From: an uncultured Muribaculaceae bacterium
Lineage (GTDB): Bacteria > Bacteroidota > Bacteroidia > Bacteroidales > Muribaculaceae
Reading direction: 5' to 3'
Assembly (NCBI GenBank): GCA_947632485.1
Contig: CANRPJ010000020.1
Coordinates: 1-49,965 of the forward strand
DNA: 49,965 bases
The notes beneath the pieces were generated by a model. That model had not been told where the DNA came from, did no database searches, and saw only the letters and a list, made by a program, of their open reading frames with translations. Every line of letters starts with the position of its first letter. Positions within the stretch are counted from its first letter, which is position 1. Below, one piece after another: positions 1 through 8,413 of the stretch. Both the position numbers and the translations under genes were made by a program.

Positions 1-13
1 CTAAAAATTGAAA

Positions 14-583
14 ATGATGAAAAAATTTCTACACTCGACTCTGCTCCTGGGAGCAGCCCTGCTGTGCGGTTTCAGCTTCGCAGCCTGCAATTCCGATAAG
101 GAACCCGATGATCCTTATGTGGTCACCGAACTCAATTATACGCCGATTCAGGCTCCGCAGCTGTTCAAATCGCCTGTTGATAAGCGTGATCTCACACAGT
201 CTGAGCTTAGGGATATGACGACGGCTCAGAATAGAGGTGCGGTAGTGCTCCGTACGCTCAAAGATGTAGAAAACTATTTCGGAAGCAAGCTCGAGGAGAA
301 TTCTCCCTTGCGCTCAGTTGACTACTCGAAAAACTCTGTGATTACCACGACTCTTTTCCTTGCTGCTCCTATTGTCAAGACTACTCTGGGCTGGGCTCAG
401 CAGGCCAACAAGCAGAACCAGTATTATGTGTTCTCATGCCTGATGCAGTATGACAAGGGAACTGAGGATACCTATGGCAATATCTACTATAATGTGCAGC
501 CTACTATTGTAGTGGATGCTCTTCCTACCGGTGCTTACGTATTCCTTAATCCCAACGCCGACGTAATGTCGACTTCCAAGTAA
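14..583 (+). CDS. predicted surface lipoprotein, function unknown
   Basis: This is a 189-residue protein of no family I recognise. The N-terminus has lysines, a hydrophobic stretch and a cysteine at a lipobox-like site (FAAC), followed directly by NSDKEPDD. A charged run right after the lipid-modified Cys resembles the Bacteroidetes lipoprotein export signal, so a surface-exposed lipoprotein is inferred. A TTG in frame at position 8 could extend it by two residues, but the ATG at 14 (MMKKF) is the natural start. The rest is soluble-looking, with no repeats or known catalytic motif. Its upstream region lies outside the window. It ends 85 bases before the convergent response regulator gene, with a strong hairpin in between. 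Confidence 0.7.
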   Translation: MMKKFLHSTLLLGAALLCGFSFAACNSDKEPDDPYVVTELNYTPIQAPQLFKSPVDKRDLTQSELRDMTTAQNRGAVVLRTLKDVENYFGSKLEENSPLRSVDYSKNSVITTTLFLAAPIVKTTLGWAQQANKQNQYYVFSCLMQYDKGTEDTYGNIYYNVQPTIVVDALPTGAYVFLNPNADVMSTSK

Positions 584-614
584 TAATTTCATACTGAAGA
601 ATTTCAAAATAGTG

Positions 615-644
615 CAGGCGCTCTCCGGTAAAGGGGAGCGCCTG
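615..644. terminator. bidirectional hairpin terminator
   Basis: The arms CAGGCGCTCTCC and GGGGAGCGCCTG form a 12-bp stem with one G-U type pair and a six-base loop (ggtaaa). It sits between the convergent lipoprotein gene and the response regulator gene. There is an AT-rich side on the left and TTTC after it on the right, so it could stop transcription from both directions. Confidence 0.7.
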
Positions 645-668
645 AGTTTCTCATGGTTTGGTGTAAAG

Positions 669-1379
669 TCAGGTCTGAGGATTCTCAGCGTCGGGGGCAA
701 TTAGCTTATAGCCTTTGCCGTGGATATTGATAATCTCGATTGAGGGATCGTCTTTGAGATGCTTGCGGAGCTTGGTGATATATACGTCCATGCTTCGGGC
801 ATTGAAATAGTTATCATCGATCCAGATACTTTTCAGGGCAAAATTGCGTTCGAGTATCTCATTCATGTGGGAGCACAGGAGCGCAAGCAATTCCGACTCC
901 TTTGTAGTGAGTTTCTGGGTCTTATCGGGGCTAGTAAGGGTTTGCTTCTGAGTATCGAAGCTGTATTTGCCAATTTGATAGACAGTTATCTCCTTGTCTT
1001 TTTTCCCTTTCACCCTGCGCAGGATAGCGCCAATGCGGAACACCAGTTCCGTCATCGAGAAAGGCTTGGTGATATAATCGTCGGCTCCGATCTTGAATCC
1101 CTGAAGCACATCTTCCTTCAGCGCTTTGGCTGTCAGGAATATGATGGGTATGTCGGTGTTGACGTTCCTGATTTCCTGTGCCAGCGTCAGGCCGTCTTTC
1201 TTTGGCATCATCACATCGAGCACGCATAGGTCATAGCTTCCCTTGAGGAAGGCTTTATAGCCTTTCTCCCCGTCGGGATAAAGGTCAGCGTTAAACCCCT
1301 TGGCCTGGAGAAATTCCCGAAGAAGCATTCCGAGGTTTTCATCGTCCTCGCAAAGCAGGATTTTAAGTTTCTCGTCCAT
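669..1379 (-). CDS. rprY: OmpR-family response regulator, RprY-like
   Basis: This 236-residue response regulator is a DNA-binding transcription factor switched by phosphorylation. The receiver domain (about 1-120) has the acidic pair E11/D12-D13, the phospho-acceptor Asp at about 55 in CVLDVMMP, and Lys105 in ITKPF. A winged-helix effector domain follows (about 135-230), with TTKESELLALL and the recognition-helix region RSMDVYITKLRKHL. It lies 38 bases downstream of a histidine kinase gene on the same strand, so the two form one unit, kinase first. Length and wording match the Bacteroides RprY regulator. The symbol is by resemblance, and the signal sensed cannot be read from the sequence. Confidence 0.88.
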   Translation of the reverse strand: MDEKLKILLCEDDENLGMLLREFLQAKGFNADLYPDGEKGYKAFLKGSYDLCVLDVMMPKKDGLTLAQEIRNVNTDIPIIFLTAKALKEDVLQGFKIGADDYITKPFSMTELVFRIGAILRRVKGKKDKEITVYQIGKYSFDTQKQTLTSPDKTQKLTTKESELLALLCSHMNEILERNFALKSIWIDDNYFNARSMDVYITKLRKHLKDDPSIEIINIHGKGYKLIAPDAENPQT

Positions 1380-1417
1380 AGCTGTATTGTTTTATTATAT
1401 TTATTTTCAGTTTGTTT

Positions 1418-2917
1418 CTATTCCTGTATTGTCGGCAGGGTGATTATGAAGGTGGTTCCTTCTCCGAAATCACTTTCTACGGTTATTGAGCCGTGGAAGA
1501 GGGTCACCATCTTTCTCACATAGGCCAATCCCAGGCCGAAGCCCTTCACGTCGTGGCGGTTACCGGTGTTTACGCGGTAAAACTTATCGAAGATTCTCTT
1601 CAGATTATCACGCTTTATACCGATACCGTTGTCGTTCACCCTGATTTCAAAAGTAGAGGGATCTGGATTGGAGGTTGTTATCTCCAGTCGGGGGTCTACG
1701 TCTTCACGCCTGTATTTCACCGCATTGTCCAGAAGGTTGAAGATTACGTTGGTGAATTGCATCTCATCTACACTCACCCTCGAGCTCTCGGCATTTAGCT
1801 CGCAGCCCAGAGTGCCCCCGAAGCGCTCCACCTTTATCTTAAAGGTGCTGACCACATTGGCTATCACTACATTGGCATCGATCGCCGTGAATTTAAGCAG
1901 GGCTGTCGAGTCGTCGAATACCGACATCTGGAGCACTTTCTCAACCTGGAAGCGCAGGCGCTTCGATTCATCAGTGATAATCTGCGAGATATGCTGTAGC
2001 GAGGAGGGCGATTTGAGCACGCTGGGGTCAACAAGCATCTGAGCGGCAAGCGATACGGAGGAGATAGGCGTCTTCAGTTCGTGGGTCATGTTGTTGATGA
2101 AGTCTGTCTTCATCTCGCTAAGCCTTTTCTGGCGGAATGCCAGAATTATGGTGTAGACGAATACCACGAGCAATATCAGCGTGAAGGCAAGCGTAGGGAT
2201 TATGAACCTCACAGACGAGAAGATATATTTTCTTTTTGTCGGGAAGCTGATGCTCAGTTGGTAAGGATTGCTTGAGTTGGGAAATACGAGCTGGGAATAG
2301 ACATCGTTAGCCGGTTTCGACTCATATCCCGGAGTCTCATATACTTCATTGCCGCGCGAATCGAACACTGCTACTGCGAAAGGCACATTCAGGCCGTTGT
2401 TAGCCAGCTCCGTGCGTAGATAGCTTTTTATCATCGTTGAGTCAGCCCGCTCTATTGCAGGTCGCGATTCAGCATCCCGCAGAATAGTGAGAATCACCTC
2501 GTTGAGCAGTCCTTTCTGATAGAGATACTGCGTCCGGATCACCTCTCTGAGCGTCTGATACCTGCGGCTGAGATCCTGGTTCGCCTCCCCGTAGCCCCGT
2601 GGTGATACTTTCTTCGGTCTCTTCTGGCGAGCCTCCATAAGCAGGCTACCTTCCTCTTCTGCGCTGAGGGTAGGTGCACCGGTCTCATCGATGTAGAAGC
2701 TATTTTCGAGCACATTGGCATCCTGCTCCAGAAAATGTAGGGTCTCCTGGCGCTCGAGATAACCGGAAGTGGCGTAGAGAGAGCGCATTACGCTGCCTGA
2801 GAATTGCTCCTCACGCATCTTGACCATTCTTTCCAGATAGATTATCTGGAAGTAGAGCAATGCTCCAATGGTGATTGCCATTACTATGGCAAGAAGCCAG
2901 ATGGTCGATTTTTTCAT
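1418..2917 (-). CDS. rprX: membrane sensor histidine kinase, RprX-like
   Basis: This is a kinase of 499 residues with a TM helix at the N-terminus (STIWLLAIVMAITIGALLYF), a periplasmic sensor region of about 210 residues, and a second TM segment (FIIPTLAFTLILLVVFVYTI). There is no clear HAMP domain between this and the DHp helix. The phospho-acceptor His is about residue 279 in MTHELKTP. ATP-binding boxes follow: N box NVIFNLLDNAVKY, G1 DNGIGI, F box FDKFYR and G2 GFGLGLAYV. The frame is open 14 codons further upstream, but MKKSTIW at 2917 gives the proper signal-anchor start. It is the cognate kinase of the adjacent RprY-like regulator. Confidence 0.88.
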   Translation of the reverse strand: MKKSTIWLLAIVMAITIGALLYFQIIYLERMVKMREEQFSGSVMRSLYATSGYLERQETLHFLEQDANVLENSFYIDETGAPTLSAEEEGSLLMEARQKRPKKVSPRGYGEANQDLSRRYQTLREVIRTQYLYQKGLLNEVILTILRDAESRPAIERADSTMIKSYLRTELANNGLNVPFAVAVFDSRGNEVYETPGYESKPANDVYSQLVFPNSSNPYQLSISFPTKRKYIFSSVRFIIPTLAFTLILLVVFVYTIILAFRQKRLSEMKTDFINNMTHELKTPISSVSLAAQMLVDPSVLKSPSSLQHISQIITDESKRLRFQVEKVLQMSVFDDSTALLKFTAIDANVVIANVVSTFKIKVERFGGTLGCELNAESSRVSVDEMQFTNVIFNLLDNAVKYRREDVDPRLEITTSNPDPSTFEIRVNDNGIGIKRDNLKRIFDKFYRVNTGNRHDVKGFGLGLAYVRKMVTLFHGSITVESDFGEGTTFIITLPTIQE

Positions 2918-3076
2918 AATCCTGCGCGGTTCGGTTTCTCCCCTTAGGGGAGGATACAATCGGGGTTTATAGATTTAACAAATGATTAACAATTTAGTTT
3001 AAGACTCTGAATTAACAATTCCGACCAAAATTAACATTTGAATGTAAAACTCTCGGTTAAACCCCTCTATTTTTGT

Positions 3077-3084
3077 TATCTTTG
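3077..3084 (+). promoter_or_regulatory. -7 promoter box for the MscS gene
   Basis: TATCTTTG matches the Bacteroidetes -7 consensus TAnnTTTG and lies 27 bases before the chosen ATG at 3112. It rules out an upstream in-frame start at 3073, which would fall inside the promoter. Confidence 0.65.
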
Positions 3085-3111
3085 CCACGGATTATTTTGA
3101 AGTTCGGATTT

Positions 3112-4212
3112 ATGATTACTCTAATTGCCAAAATATTCGCTCAGACGGGAGATGTGCCCATCGTGCCTCTCCCCGTCGGTGCGGAAAAGGGAAAAGCAGC
3201 GTTCGAGGCGCTTAAGGGGCTTTCATTCGACGATGCAATCACCAAGATAGCCAACGGTATGGTAAGTTTCGCTTTCCGGCTGGTGATCGCAATCGTAGTG
3301 TTCTATGTAGGAAAGTTCATCATCAGGAAGCTCTATACCCTCATCCGGGGCATCATGATGCGCCACCACATGGAGGCCTCGCTCACTACCTTCGTGCTCT
3401 CACTGGTGCGCATGGTGCTATATTTTATCCTGATTGTCACCATAATAGGCATACTTGGGATCGAGACCTCCTCCTTCCTGGCCATCTTCGCCTCTGCTGG
3501 TGTGGCTATCGGTATGGCGCTGAGCGGTACCCTTCAGAATTTCGCAGGGGGAGTGTTAATAATGCTTCTCAAACCCTATAAGGTAGGCGATTTCATCGAT
3601 GCCCAGGGCTATACGGGTACGGTGAAGGCTATCCAGATTTTTCATACCGTTATCAATACGACTGATAATAAGGCGATAATCGTGCCCAACGGAGGATTAT
3701 CCACAGGCACTATCAACAATTATTCGCTCGAGAAATACCGGCGCGTAGACTGGACTGTGGCGCTCTCTTACGGCATCGACTATGAGGCGGCAAGCGCGCA
3801 GATACTGGAGATGCTGAATGAAGATCCGAGGGTGCTCCGCGCTGAGCGCTCCGACAGCGATACGCCCGATGTGCCTAAGTCTGCGGGTGGAGAAGTGCAG
3901 CCTGAAGTGAAGAGAGGCTGGTGGAAACGGGTTTTCGGAAAGAGCACAGCCACCGACCTCGGCACTACGGAAATCGATCCGGTAGCCGGTCTTCCGCGTG
4001 TAGTGGGAGCTCCTCCGTTTGTTGGCTTAGGCGAGCTTGCCGACAGCAGTGTGAATCTTACTGTTAGAGCCTGGACGAGAGCCGAAGATTATTGGCCTCT
4101 CTTCTATGAGATGAACAAGCGGTTCTATAAGGAACTGCCGGCCAAGGGATTCAGTTTCCCGTTCCCACAGCTCGACGTGCATTTCGACTCTCCGCTTCCC
4201 GTCAAAGACTGA
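3112..4212 (+). CDS. MscS-family mechanosensitive ion channel with cytoplasmic insertion
   Basis: This 366-residue inner-membrane channel would release solutes on hypo-osmotic shock. It has an amphipathic N-terminal region, then TM1 (SFAFRLVIAIVVFYVG), TM2 (FVLSLVRMVLYFILIVTII) and the pore-lining TM3 with the Gly/Ala pattern ASAGVAIGMALSG, followed by LQNFAGG. The cytoplasmic beta domain (KPYKVGDFIDAQGYTGTV) and the alpha/beta cage domain ending PFPQLDVHF are typical. Unusual is an insertion of about 57 residues in the cage, between DPRVLR and PPFVGLGE. It is charged at first and carries a WWKRVFGK segment. The gene starts at 3112 because of the promoter box just upstream. Its 3' end overlaps the convergent E1-like gene by 11 bases. 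Confidence 0.9.
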   Translation: MITLIAKIFAQTGDVPIVPLPVGAEKGKAAFEALKGLSFDDAITKIANGMVSFAFRLVIAIVVFYVGKFIIRKLYTLIRGIMMRHHMEASLTTFVLSLVRMVLYFILIVTIIGILGIETSSFLAIFASAGVAIGMALSGTLQNFAGGVLIMLLKPYKVGDFIDAQGYTGTVKAIQIFHTVINTTDNKAIIVPNGGLSTGTINNYSLEKYRRVDWTVALSYGIDYEAASAQILEMLNEDPRVLRAERSDSDTPDVPKSAGGEVQPEVKRGWWKRVFGKSTATDLGTTEIDPVAGLPRVVGAPPFVGLGELADSSVNLTVRAWTRAEDYWPLFYEMNKRFYKELPAKGFSFPFPQLDVHFDSPLPVKD

Positions 4213-4921
4213 AGACCGATACATTCCAGTCGAGACAGTCGATTCTCAGAAGCCTGTCGGTAAGGAGCTCTCCGCAGCCTGACACGCACTTTATCGCCTC
4301 TGCCGCCTGCACCGCTCCTATTATTCCCGGCAGCGGGCCGAACACGCCTCCCATGCCGCAGGGCAGTAGGGGAGTCTCGTCATCGGCAGGCGGAAAGAAA
4401 TCGGAGTATTGCGCGTGGCCTGGAGTCCAGGTCGTAGCCTGGCCCTCGAATTCCCTTACCCCGCCGATGCATACTGGAGTTTCCGTCTCCGCGCACAAGC
4501 GGCTCACCAGATATTTCGTAGCCGGATTGTCGGAGCCTTCTATCACGAAGTCGCAGTCAGGCAGCAGCCGGCGTAGAAGATTCTCATCGGCAAGCTGTTC
4601 GAGCGCCATTACTTCCGTATCGCTGTTGAGAGCGGCTATCTTCTCAGCCAGTACTTTCGCTTTCGGCTTGCCGCAGTCAGTTTCGCTATAGGCTATCTGA
4701 CGCTGGAGATTGGTGATGTCGATAGTGTCGAAATCCACTATTATGAGCCTGCCAGCACCGGCGCCGGCAAGGCGCATGGCGGCAGCCGAACCGAGTGCCC
4801 CGCAGCCTACCGCCAGAATGCAGGCCTCCCGGAGGCGCCTCTGCCCCTCTGCCCCGAAGCGAGGCAGAGAGGTGTGGCGCGCATACCTGTTGGGGTATTT
4901 GGATTGCGAATTTCCGATCAT
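4202..4921 (-). CDS. ThiF/MoeB/HesA-family E1-like adenylyltransferase without zinc site
   Basis: Proteins of this family adenylate the C-terminal Gly of a ubiquitin-like sulfur carrier (ThiS, MoaD). This one has 239 residues. It begins with RYARHTSLPRFG, then the nucleotide loop GCGALGS, the VDFDTIDITNLQRQ segment, KPKA, and the crossover region CGMGGVFGPLPG with QAAEAIK. The two CxxC pairs that hold zinc in MoeB/ThiF are absent: the first site reads YSDFFPP, and the protein stops before the second. The ATG at 4921 overlaps the glutamine synthetase stop codon (TGATG), so the two are translationally coupled. No ThiS or MoaD gene is nearby, so the partner is unknown; a sulfur-transfer role is only a family-level inference. 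Confidence 0.78.
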   Translation of the reverse strand: MIGNSQSKYPNRYARHTSLPRFGAEGQRRLREACILAVGCGALGSAAAMRLAGAGAGRLIIVDFDTIDITNLQRQIAYSETDCGKPKAKVLAEKIAALNSDTEVMALEQLADENLLRRLLPDCDFVIEGSDNPATKYLVSRLCAETETPVCIGGVREFEGQATTWTPGHAQYSDFFPPADDETPLLPCGMGGVFGPLPGIIGAVQAAEAIKCVSGCGELLTDRLLRIDCLDWNVSVFSL

Positions 4922-6417
4922 CAGCCGCAATGCCAGTATTTCCTTACTTCCTCAAGCATCTGGTCGCCCTGAAGCGATTCGCGGAGCTTCGCGTCATCGT
5001 AAGAACGCAGCTTCTTTATGATGCCGTCGATCATTCTTTTGGAGAATACTCCCTTTGCCTCGAAAGCATCGCGTGCGGCCTCGAGCTCGTCGGCTGAGGC
5101 GGCGCAGCTTGCCGGCAGCGATTTGAGGCGTGCGGCCTGCTCCTTGTAGGCATCATCGTGAATATTTACCTTCACATAGGTCTCCTCGGCGCGCTTGAGG
5201 GCATCTTCCATCTCAAAACCGATGCGTGCGGCCACCACCATTGCGGCGATAAGCTGATACACGTCGGCCGAACCGTCGGCACTGCGCAGCTCAGCCGTCT
5301 GCTTCTGCGGCAGCACGCGCGACGAGCCGGCCTCGAGCGGATTGGCCTGGGAGCACATATCGTTCTCGCCCGTCCAACCGAGAGGCACGCGCACGAGGCA
5401 CGAACGGTTGCGGTCGCCCCAGCATACCGCCGTCGGGGCCTCCTGATGGGGCACGAGGCGGAAATAGCTCGTAGGCACCTTATTGCCCATTGCCGTGATG
5501 GCAGGAGCATACTCCAGAATGCCGGCTATAGCTTTCTTAGCCTCATCGCTCAGCTCATTGCCGCAGGTCATCTTGTTGGTGTCACCCTCCATCACCTTGA
5601 AATGGATATGGAGGCCGCTGCCAGCCTTGCCGGCGGTGATTTTCGGTGCGAAGGTCACATCATAGCCATACCGGGCGCCAAGCGTGCGGATAATCCATTT
5701 CGCAATCATCAGATTGTCGGCAGCCTGCTCGGCGGGTATGGGGAGGAACTCGATCTCATTCTGCTCGTAGATCTTGCCTTCGAGCGTGAAATTACCCACC
5801 TCGTTGTGGCCATATTTAATCTGACCTCCTGCCTGAGCTATGAGACTCATGCACTCTGTGCGGAAGTCATTGAATTTTGCGTAAGGCGACGATTCGTGGT
5901 AGCCCTTCTGGTCGCGGGCCGGGTAGAGGCCCTCATCGTCGGAGATCACGTAGTATTCCAGCTCTCCCATGGCGTAGAAGTCCATTCCCGTAGTCTCGCG
6001 GAAGGCCTCGCAGGCGCGGTGCAGGGTATATTCCGGCGATTCGGCGAGCGGCTTGCCGTCTTTATCGAAGAAGGAGGCAAGCATGGTCAGCGTGGGCACT
6101 ACTGCAAAGGGGTCTACGAATGCTGTGGAATAGCGGGGTATCACGTAGAGGTCGCTGTTGCCCGCCTCGATGAAGGGGAAGAGGCTGGAGCCGTCTACGC
6201 GCTCGCCATACGTCAGGATCGAATCGAGATACTCCTCTGAATTGATCACGAAGTTAAGCGTCTTAAGCCGGTTGTCGTCGGCCGGATACATAAAGTTGAC
6301 CATCTGGATCTCATTCTCGGATATAAACCTGATGATGTCGTCCTTGCGGAATTGCTCAGGCTCCTTCTGAAGGAACTGCACCAACTTGTTGGGATTGAGT
6401 TGGATTTTTGAATTCAT
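4921..6417 (-). CDS. glnA: glutamine synthetase
   Basis: This protein would make glutamine from glutamate, ammonia and ATP. It has 498 residues, close to the type I length and much shorter than the 700-plus of GSIII. The beta-grasp N-domain runs to about 110. The catalytic domain shows MGELEYYV (metal Glu), the Glu-rich GHNEVGNFT...EIEFLP stretch, the GSGLHIHF glutamate/ammonia site, the RNRSCLVRVP arginine segment and ELRSADGSADVY. The tyrosine adenylylation motif NLYxLP of proteobacterial GSI is not visible. It is first in a two-gene unit with the E1-like gene. A -7 box lies about 60 bases upstream on the minus strand. Members of this family could also act on other amines, but ordinary GS is most likely. 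Confidence 0.88.
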   Translation of the reverse strand: MNSKIQLNPNKLVQFLQKEPEQFRKDDIIRFISENEIQMVNFMYPADDNRLKTLNFVINSEEYLDSILTYGERVDGSSLFPFIEAGNSDLYVIPRYSTAFVDPFAVVPTLTMLASFFDKDGKPLAESPEYTLHRACEAFRETTGMDFYAMGELEYYVISDDEGLYPARDQKGYHESSPYAKFNDFRTECMSLIAQAGGQIKYGHNEVGNFTLEGKIYEQNEIEFLPIPAEQAADNLMIAKWIIRTLGARYGYDVTFAPKITAGKAGSGLHIHFKVMEGDTNKMTCGNELSDEAKKAIAGILEYAPAITAMGNKVPTSYFRLVPHQEAPTAVCWGDRNRSCLVRVPLGWTGENDMCSQANPLEAGSSRVLPQKQTAELRSADGSADVYQLIAAMVVAARIGFEMEDALKRAEETYVKVNIHDDAYKEQAARLKSLPASCAASADELEAARDAFEAKGVFSKRMIDGIIKKLRSYDDAKLRESLQGDQMLEEVRKYWHCG

Positions 6418-6477
6418 GGTTTTCAGTTTTTTATGGGTAAATAGATTTAAGCACTCCGGAGAGCATGCAAATGTAGG

Positions 6478-6485
6478 AAAATTTT
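6478..6485 (-). promoter_or_regulatory. -7 promoter box for glutamine synthetase
   Basis: Read on the minus strand, this is TACATTTG, matching TAnnTTTG. It lies about 60 bases upstream of the GS start codon, leaving a leader of roughly 50 bases. Confidence 0.55.
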
Positions 6486-6518
6486 CTGGAATAAGGGGTA
6501 TGCCGGAGGTGCGGTTTG

Positions 6519-7057
6519 TCAGAAATTGATTTTTGCCGACAACATCAGTTCAAGAGGCCTCAGCCTGAAGGAGTAGGTGTAGGTATCGATAGCGCTGAAA
6601 GCAGAGTAGCTGAGATTGCGCCGGTCAGTTAGGTTGCGCGCCTGGAGCTCGAGCTCCACGAGACCTATGCGGGTGCGGCAGCCGGCGTCGAGGAAGAAAT
6701 CGCGGCGGAAACCGGCGTCGGTGGTCTGCCGGCCTGTGAATTCCGGGCGCACCCATATCTCAAGGTTGCGGCAGGGTATGATCGACGATCTAAGAAAGAC
6801 TCCGGCCGAGGGTAGCCTCGACGTCTCTCCTCCGGGAGTGGTCTTCATGCTCATGGCGGAGTAGCTGCCCGAGAGGTCGAAATCGAACCATGAGCAGGGG
6901 TTGCTTCTGAGAGTTAGGATTATGTTGTAGACCTCGGAGCGGAATTTTATCGGCTCCTCCTGCCTCAGCATGAGCGAGGAGTTGAACTGTGTGCCTAAGC
7001 TGAGCGAGGCGGTAGTGCGAAGGCTCGAGATGCGCTTCGATACCGAAGGTTTAGTTT
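6519..7057 (-). pseudogene. 3' remnant of a TonB-type outer-membrane receptor
   Basis: The open frame contains about the last 180 residues of a beta-barrel receptor. It shows alternating polar/aromatic strands, the ARNLTDRRNLSYSAFS motif typical of the last barrel strands, and a C-terminal Phe (SAKINF), the usual outer-membrane assembly signal. There is no signal peptide, no plug and no ATG for the barrel start. The frame stays open through 7057 (reading SVSKRISSLRTTASLSLG) into a promoter-like sequence. An internal Met at 6971 gives a 150-codon frame but starts inside a strand. The 5' part of the gene was evidently deleted, leaving an inactive remnant. Confidence 0.65.
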
Positions 7058-7059
7058 TG
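7052..7059 (+). promoter_or_regulatory. possible -7 box for thioredoxin gene
   Basis: TAGTTTTG fits TAnnTTTG on the plus strand, about 120 bases before the thioredoxin ATG. It abuts a second, oppositely directed box. This is a pattern match only, with no clear -33 element. Confidence 0.3.
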
Positions 7060-7067
7060 CAAATATA
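7060..7067 (-). promoter_or_regulatory. possible -7 box facing the receptor remnant
   Basis: On the minus strand this reads TATATTTG. It points into the receptor remnant and is probably the former promoter of that gene, left next to its 3' end by a deletion. No ATG follows before the barrel coding sequence. Confidence 0.4.
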
Positions 7068-7177
7068 GCAGAAAGTTGATGAAGTTGGAATTTTTTAAGG
7101 TCTTTTGATAGGAAATGTAGCAAACCAATCCGAGGGCGGGGTCGTTATAAGGACAGAAACAATAAAAAAGAAGTACT

Positions 7178-7474
7178 ATGGAAAAATTTGGAGATATCAT
7201 CAAATCTGAGAAACCGGTATTGGTGGATTTCTTCGCCACATGGTGTGGCCCGTGCAAGATGATGCACCCCATTCTTGAGGAGCTTAGTGGAAAGGTGGGC
7301 GAGAAGGCGCGTATCCTTAAGGTGGATATTGATAAGAACGAGGAACTTGCAGCGCTCTATCGAGTGCAATCAGTGCCTACACTGATGGTTTTCCAGAATG
7401 GCGAGATCAAATGGCGCGCAAGCGGCGTGCATTCGGCGGCCGATCTGGAGAAAGAACTCGAAAAATATTATTGA
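7178..7474 (+). CDS. trxA: thioredoxin
   Basis: This is a cytoplasmic disulfide reductant of 98 residues, slightly short for the family (about 105). The active site WCGPC is at residues 22-26, preceded by VLVDFFAT, with the cis-Pro segment SVPTLMVF and the terminal GxxS-type turn SGVHSAADLE. There is no signal peptide, so it works in the cytoplasm with thioredoxin reductase. It stands alone: the remnant upstream faces the other way, and a hairpin terminator follows. Confidence 0.93.
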   Translation: MEKFGDIIKSEKPVLVDFFATWCGPCKMMHPILEELSGKVGEKARILKVDIDKNEELAALYRVQSVPTLMVFQNGEIKWRASGVHSAADLEKELEKYY

Positions 7475-7552
7475 TCAGCCAGTTTCCAGGGTGGAGCCCG
7501 GAACAGGTTGCGGACCGGAACTTTGATCTTAGAAGGTAATCATGACGATGCA

Positions 7553-7587
7553 GCGTCCCCTCCCGTAATGGTGAGGACGCTTTTTTT
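7553..7587 (+). terminator. rho-independent terminator after trxA
   Basis: The arms GCGTCC and GGACGC enclose a 16-base loop and are followed by seven T residues. It lies about 80 bases downstream of the thioredoxin stop codon. Confidence 0.7.
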
Positions 7588-7654
7588 GCGTGGCTACACG
7601 CTAAACCGGCCGCGCCTTACGTTGTCATATATGAAAAATTGTGGTAATGAATCT

Positions 7655-8407
7655 ATGAAAAGAGTTTTCTTCTTTTTCGCGGCATTGGTCGTGGCTATGG
7701 CGGCTTCGGCGGCGAATTTCGCCAACGAGACCCTGCGCTACGTGATTTTCTATAAATGGGGTCTGATTCAGAAGGATTCGGGCGACGCTGTGCTGAAGCT
7801 TACATCTCAGGGAGATACATATTCCATCGAGCTCGCGGGGAGCACCAAGCCCTGGGCCGATAGATTCTATGTGGTGCGCGACACGCTGCGCGCTACCGTG
7901 CGCAAGCAAGGCTTCCGGCCGCTCAGTTATGAGCGCATAGCCCACGAGGGAGGAAAGTATGCCCACGACCTGCTGACCTACTCCTACGAGGGGCGCAACG
8001 TCAATGCCAAGGTCAGCAAATACCGCGACAAGAAAGGGGAGATCTCTACCTCGGAGGCGCTCATGACCACCCAGGGAGCGGCTTACGACATGCTGACCGT
8101 GTTTTATTACCTGCGCACCATCGACTATGCCAACCTCGCCTCCAACCGGCGCCTGAAGACCGTGATGTTCTCAGGCTCGAAGAAGGAGACCCTGACCCTG
8201 CAATGCCTCGGCAAGGAAAAAATCAAGCTCCGCGGCGACAAAGCGGCCCGCGAAGCCTGGCATATAAGATTCAATTTCACGAGTGCCGGAGGCAAGAAAT
8301 CGAGCGAAGATCTCGACGCCTGGATCTCGGCCGACGCCGCCCGGATTCCGCTTCTGGTGGAGGGTAGCCTGCCGATCGGCAAGGTGAAAGCGATGCTCGT
8401 GGAATAA
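7655..8407 (+). CDS. DUF3108 domain protein, exported
   Basis: This 250-residue protein has a signal peptide (MKRVFFFFAALVVAMAASA) and the pattern of DUF3108: an NETLRYVIFYKWGLIQKDSG opening, then alternating beta strands such as YSIELAGSTKPWAD and YSYEGRN, and a closing LPIGKVKAML. Family members are envelope proteins of unknown activity. The frame is open from 7508, but the ATG at 7655 gives the signal peptide. The preceding bases are the terminator of trxA, so it has its own promoter. It ends 6 bases from the convergent nitrilase gene. Confidence 0.78.
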   Translation: MKRVFFFFAALVVAMAASAANFANETLRYVIFYKWGLIQKDSGDAVLKLTSQGDTYSIELAGSTKPWADRFYVVRDTLRATVRKQGFRPLSYERIAHEGGKYAHDLLTYSYEGRNVNAKVSKYRDKKGEISTSEALMTTQGAAYDMLTVFYYLRTIDYANLASNRRLKTVMFSGSKKETLTLQCLGKEKIKLRGDKAAREAWHIRFNFTSAGGKKSSEDLDAWISADAARIPLLVEGSLPIGKVKAMLVE

Positions 8408-8413
8408 GACGCT

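Noticed and set aside
5158..6240. 360-codon open frame opposite glutamine synthetase
   Set aside because: It is a shadow of the GS coding sequence, with His/Gly/Ala-rich nonsense composition and no motifs.
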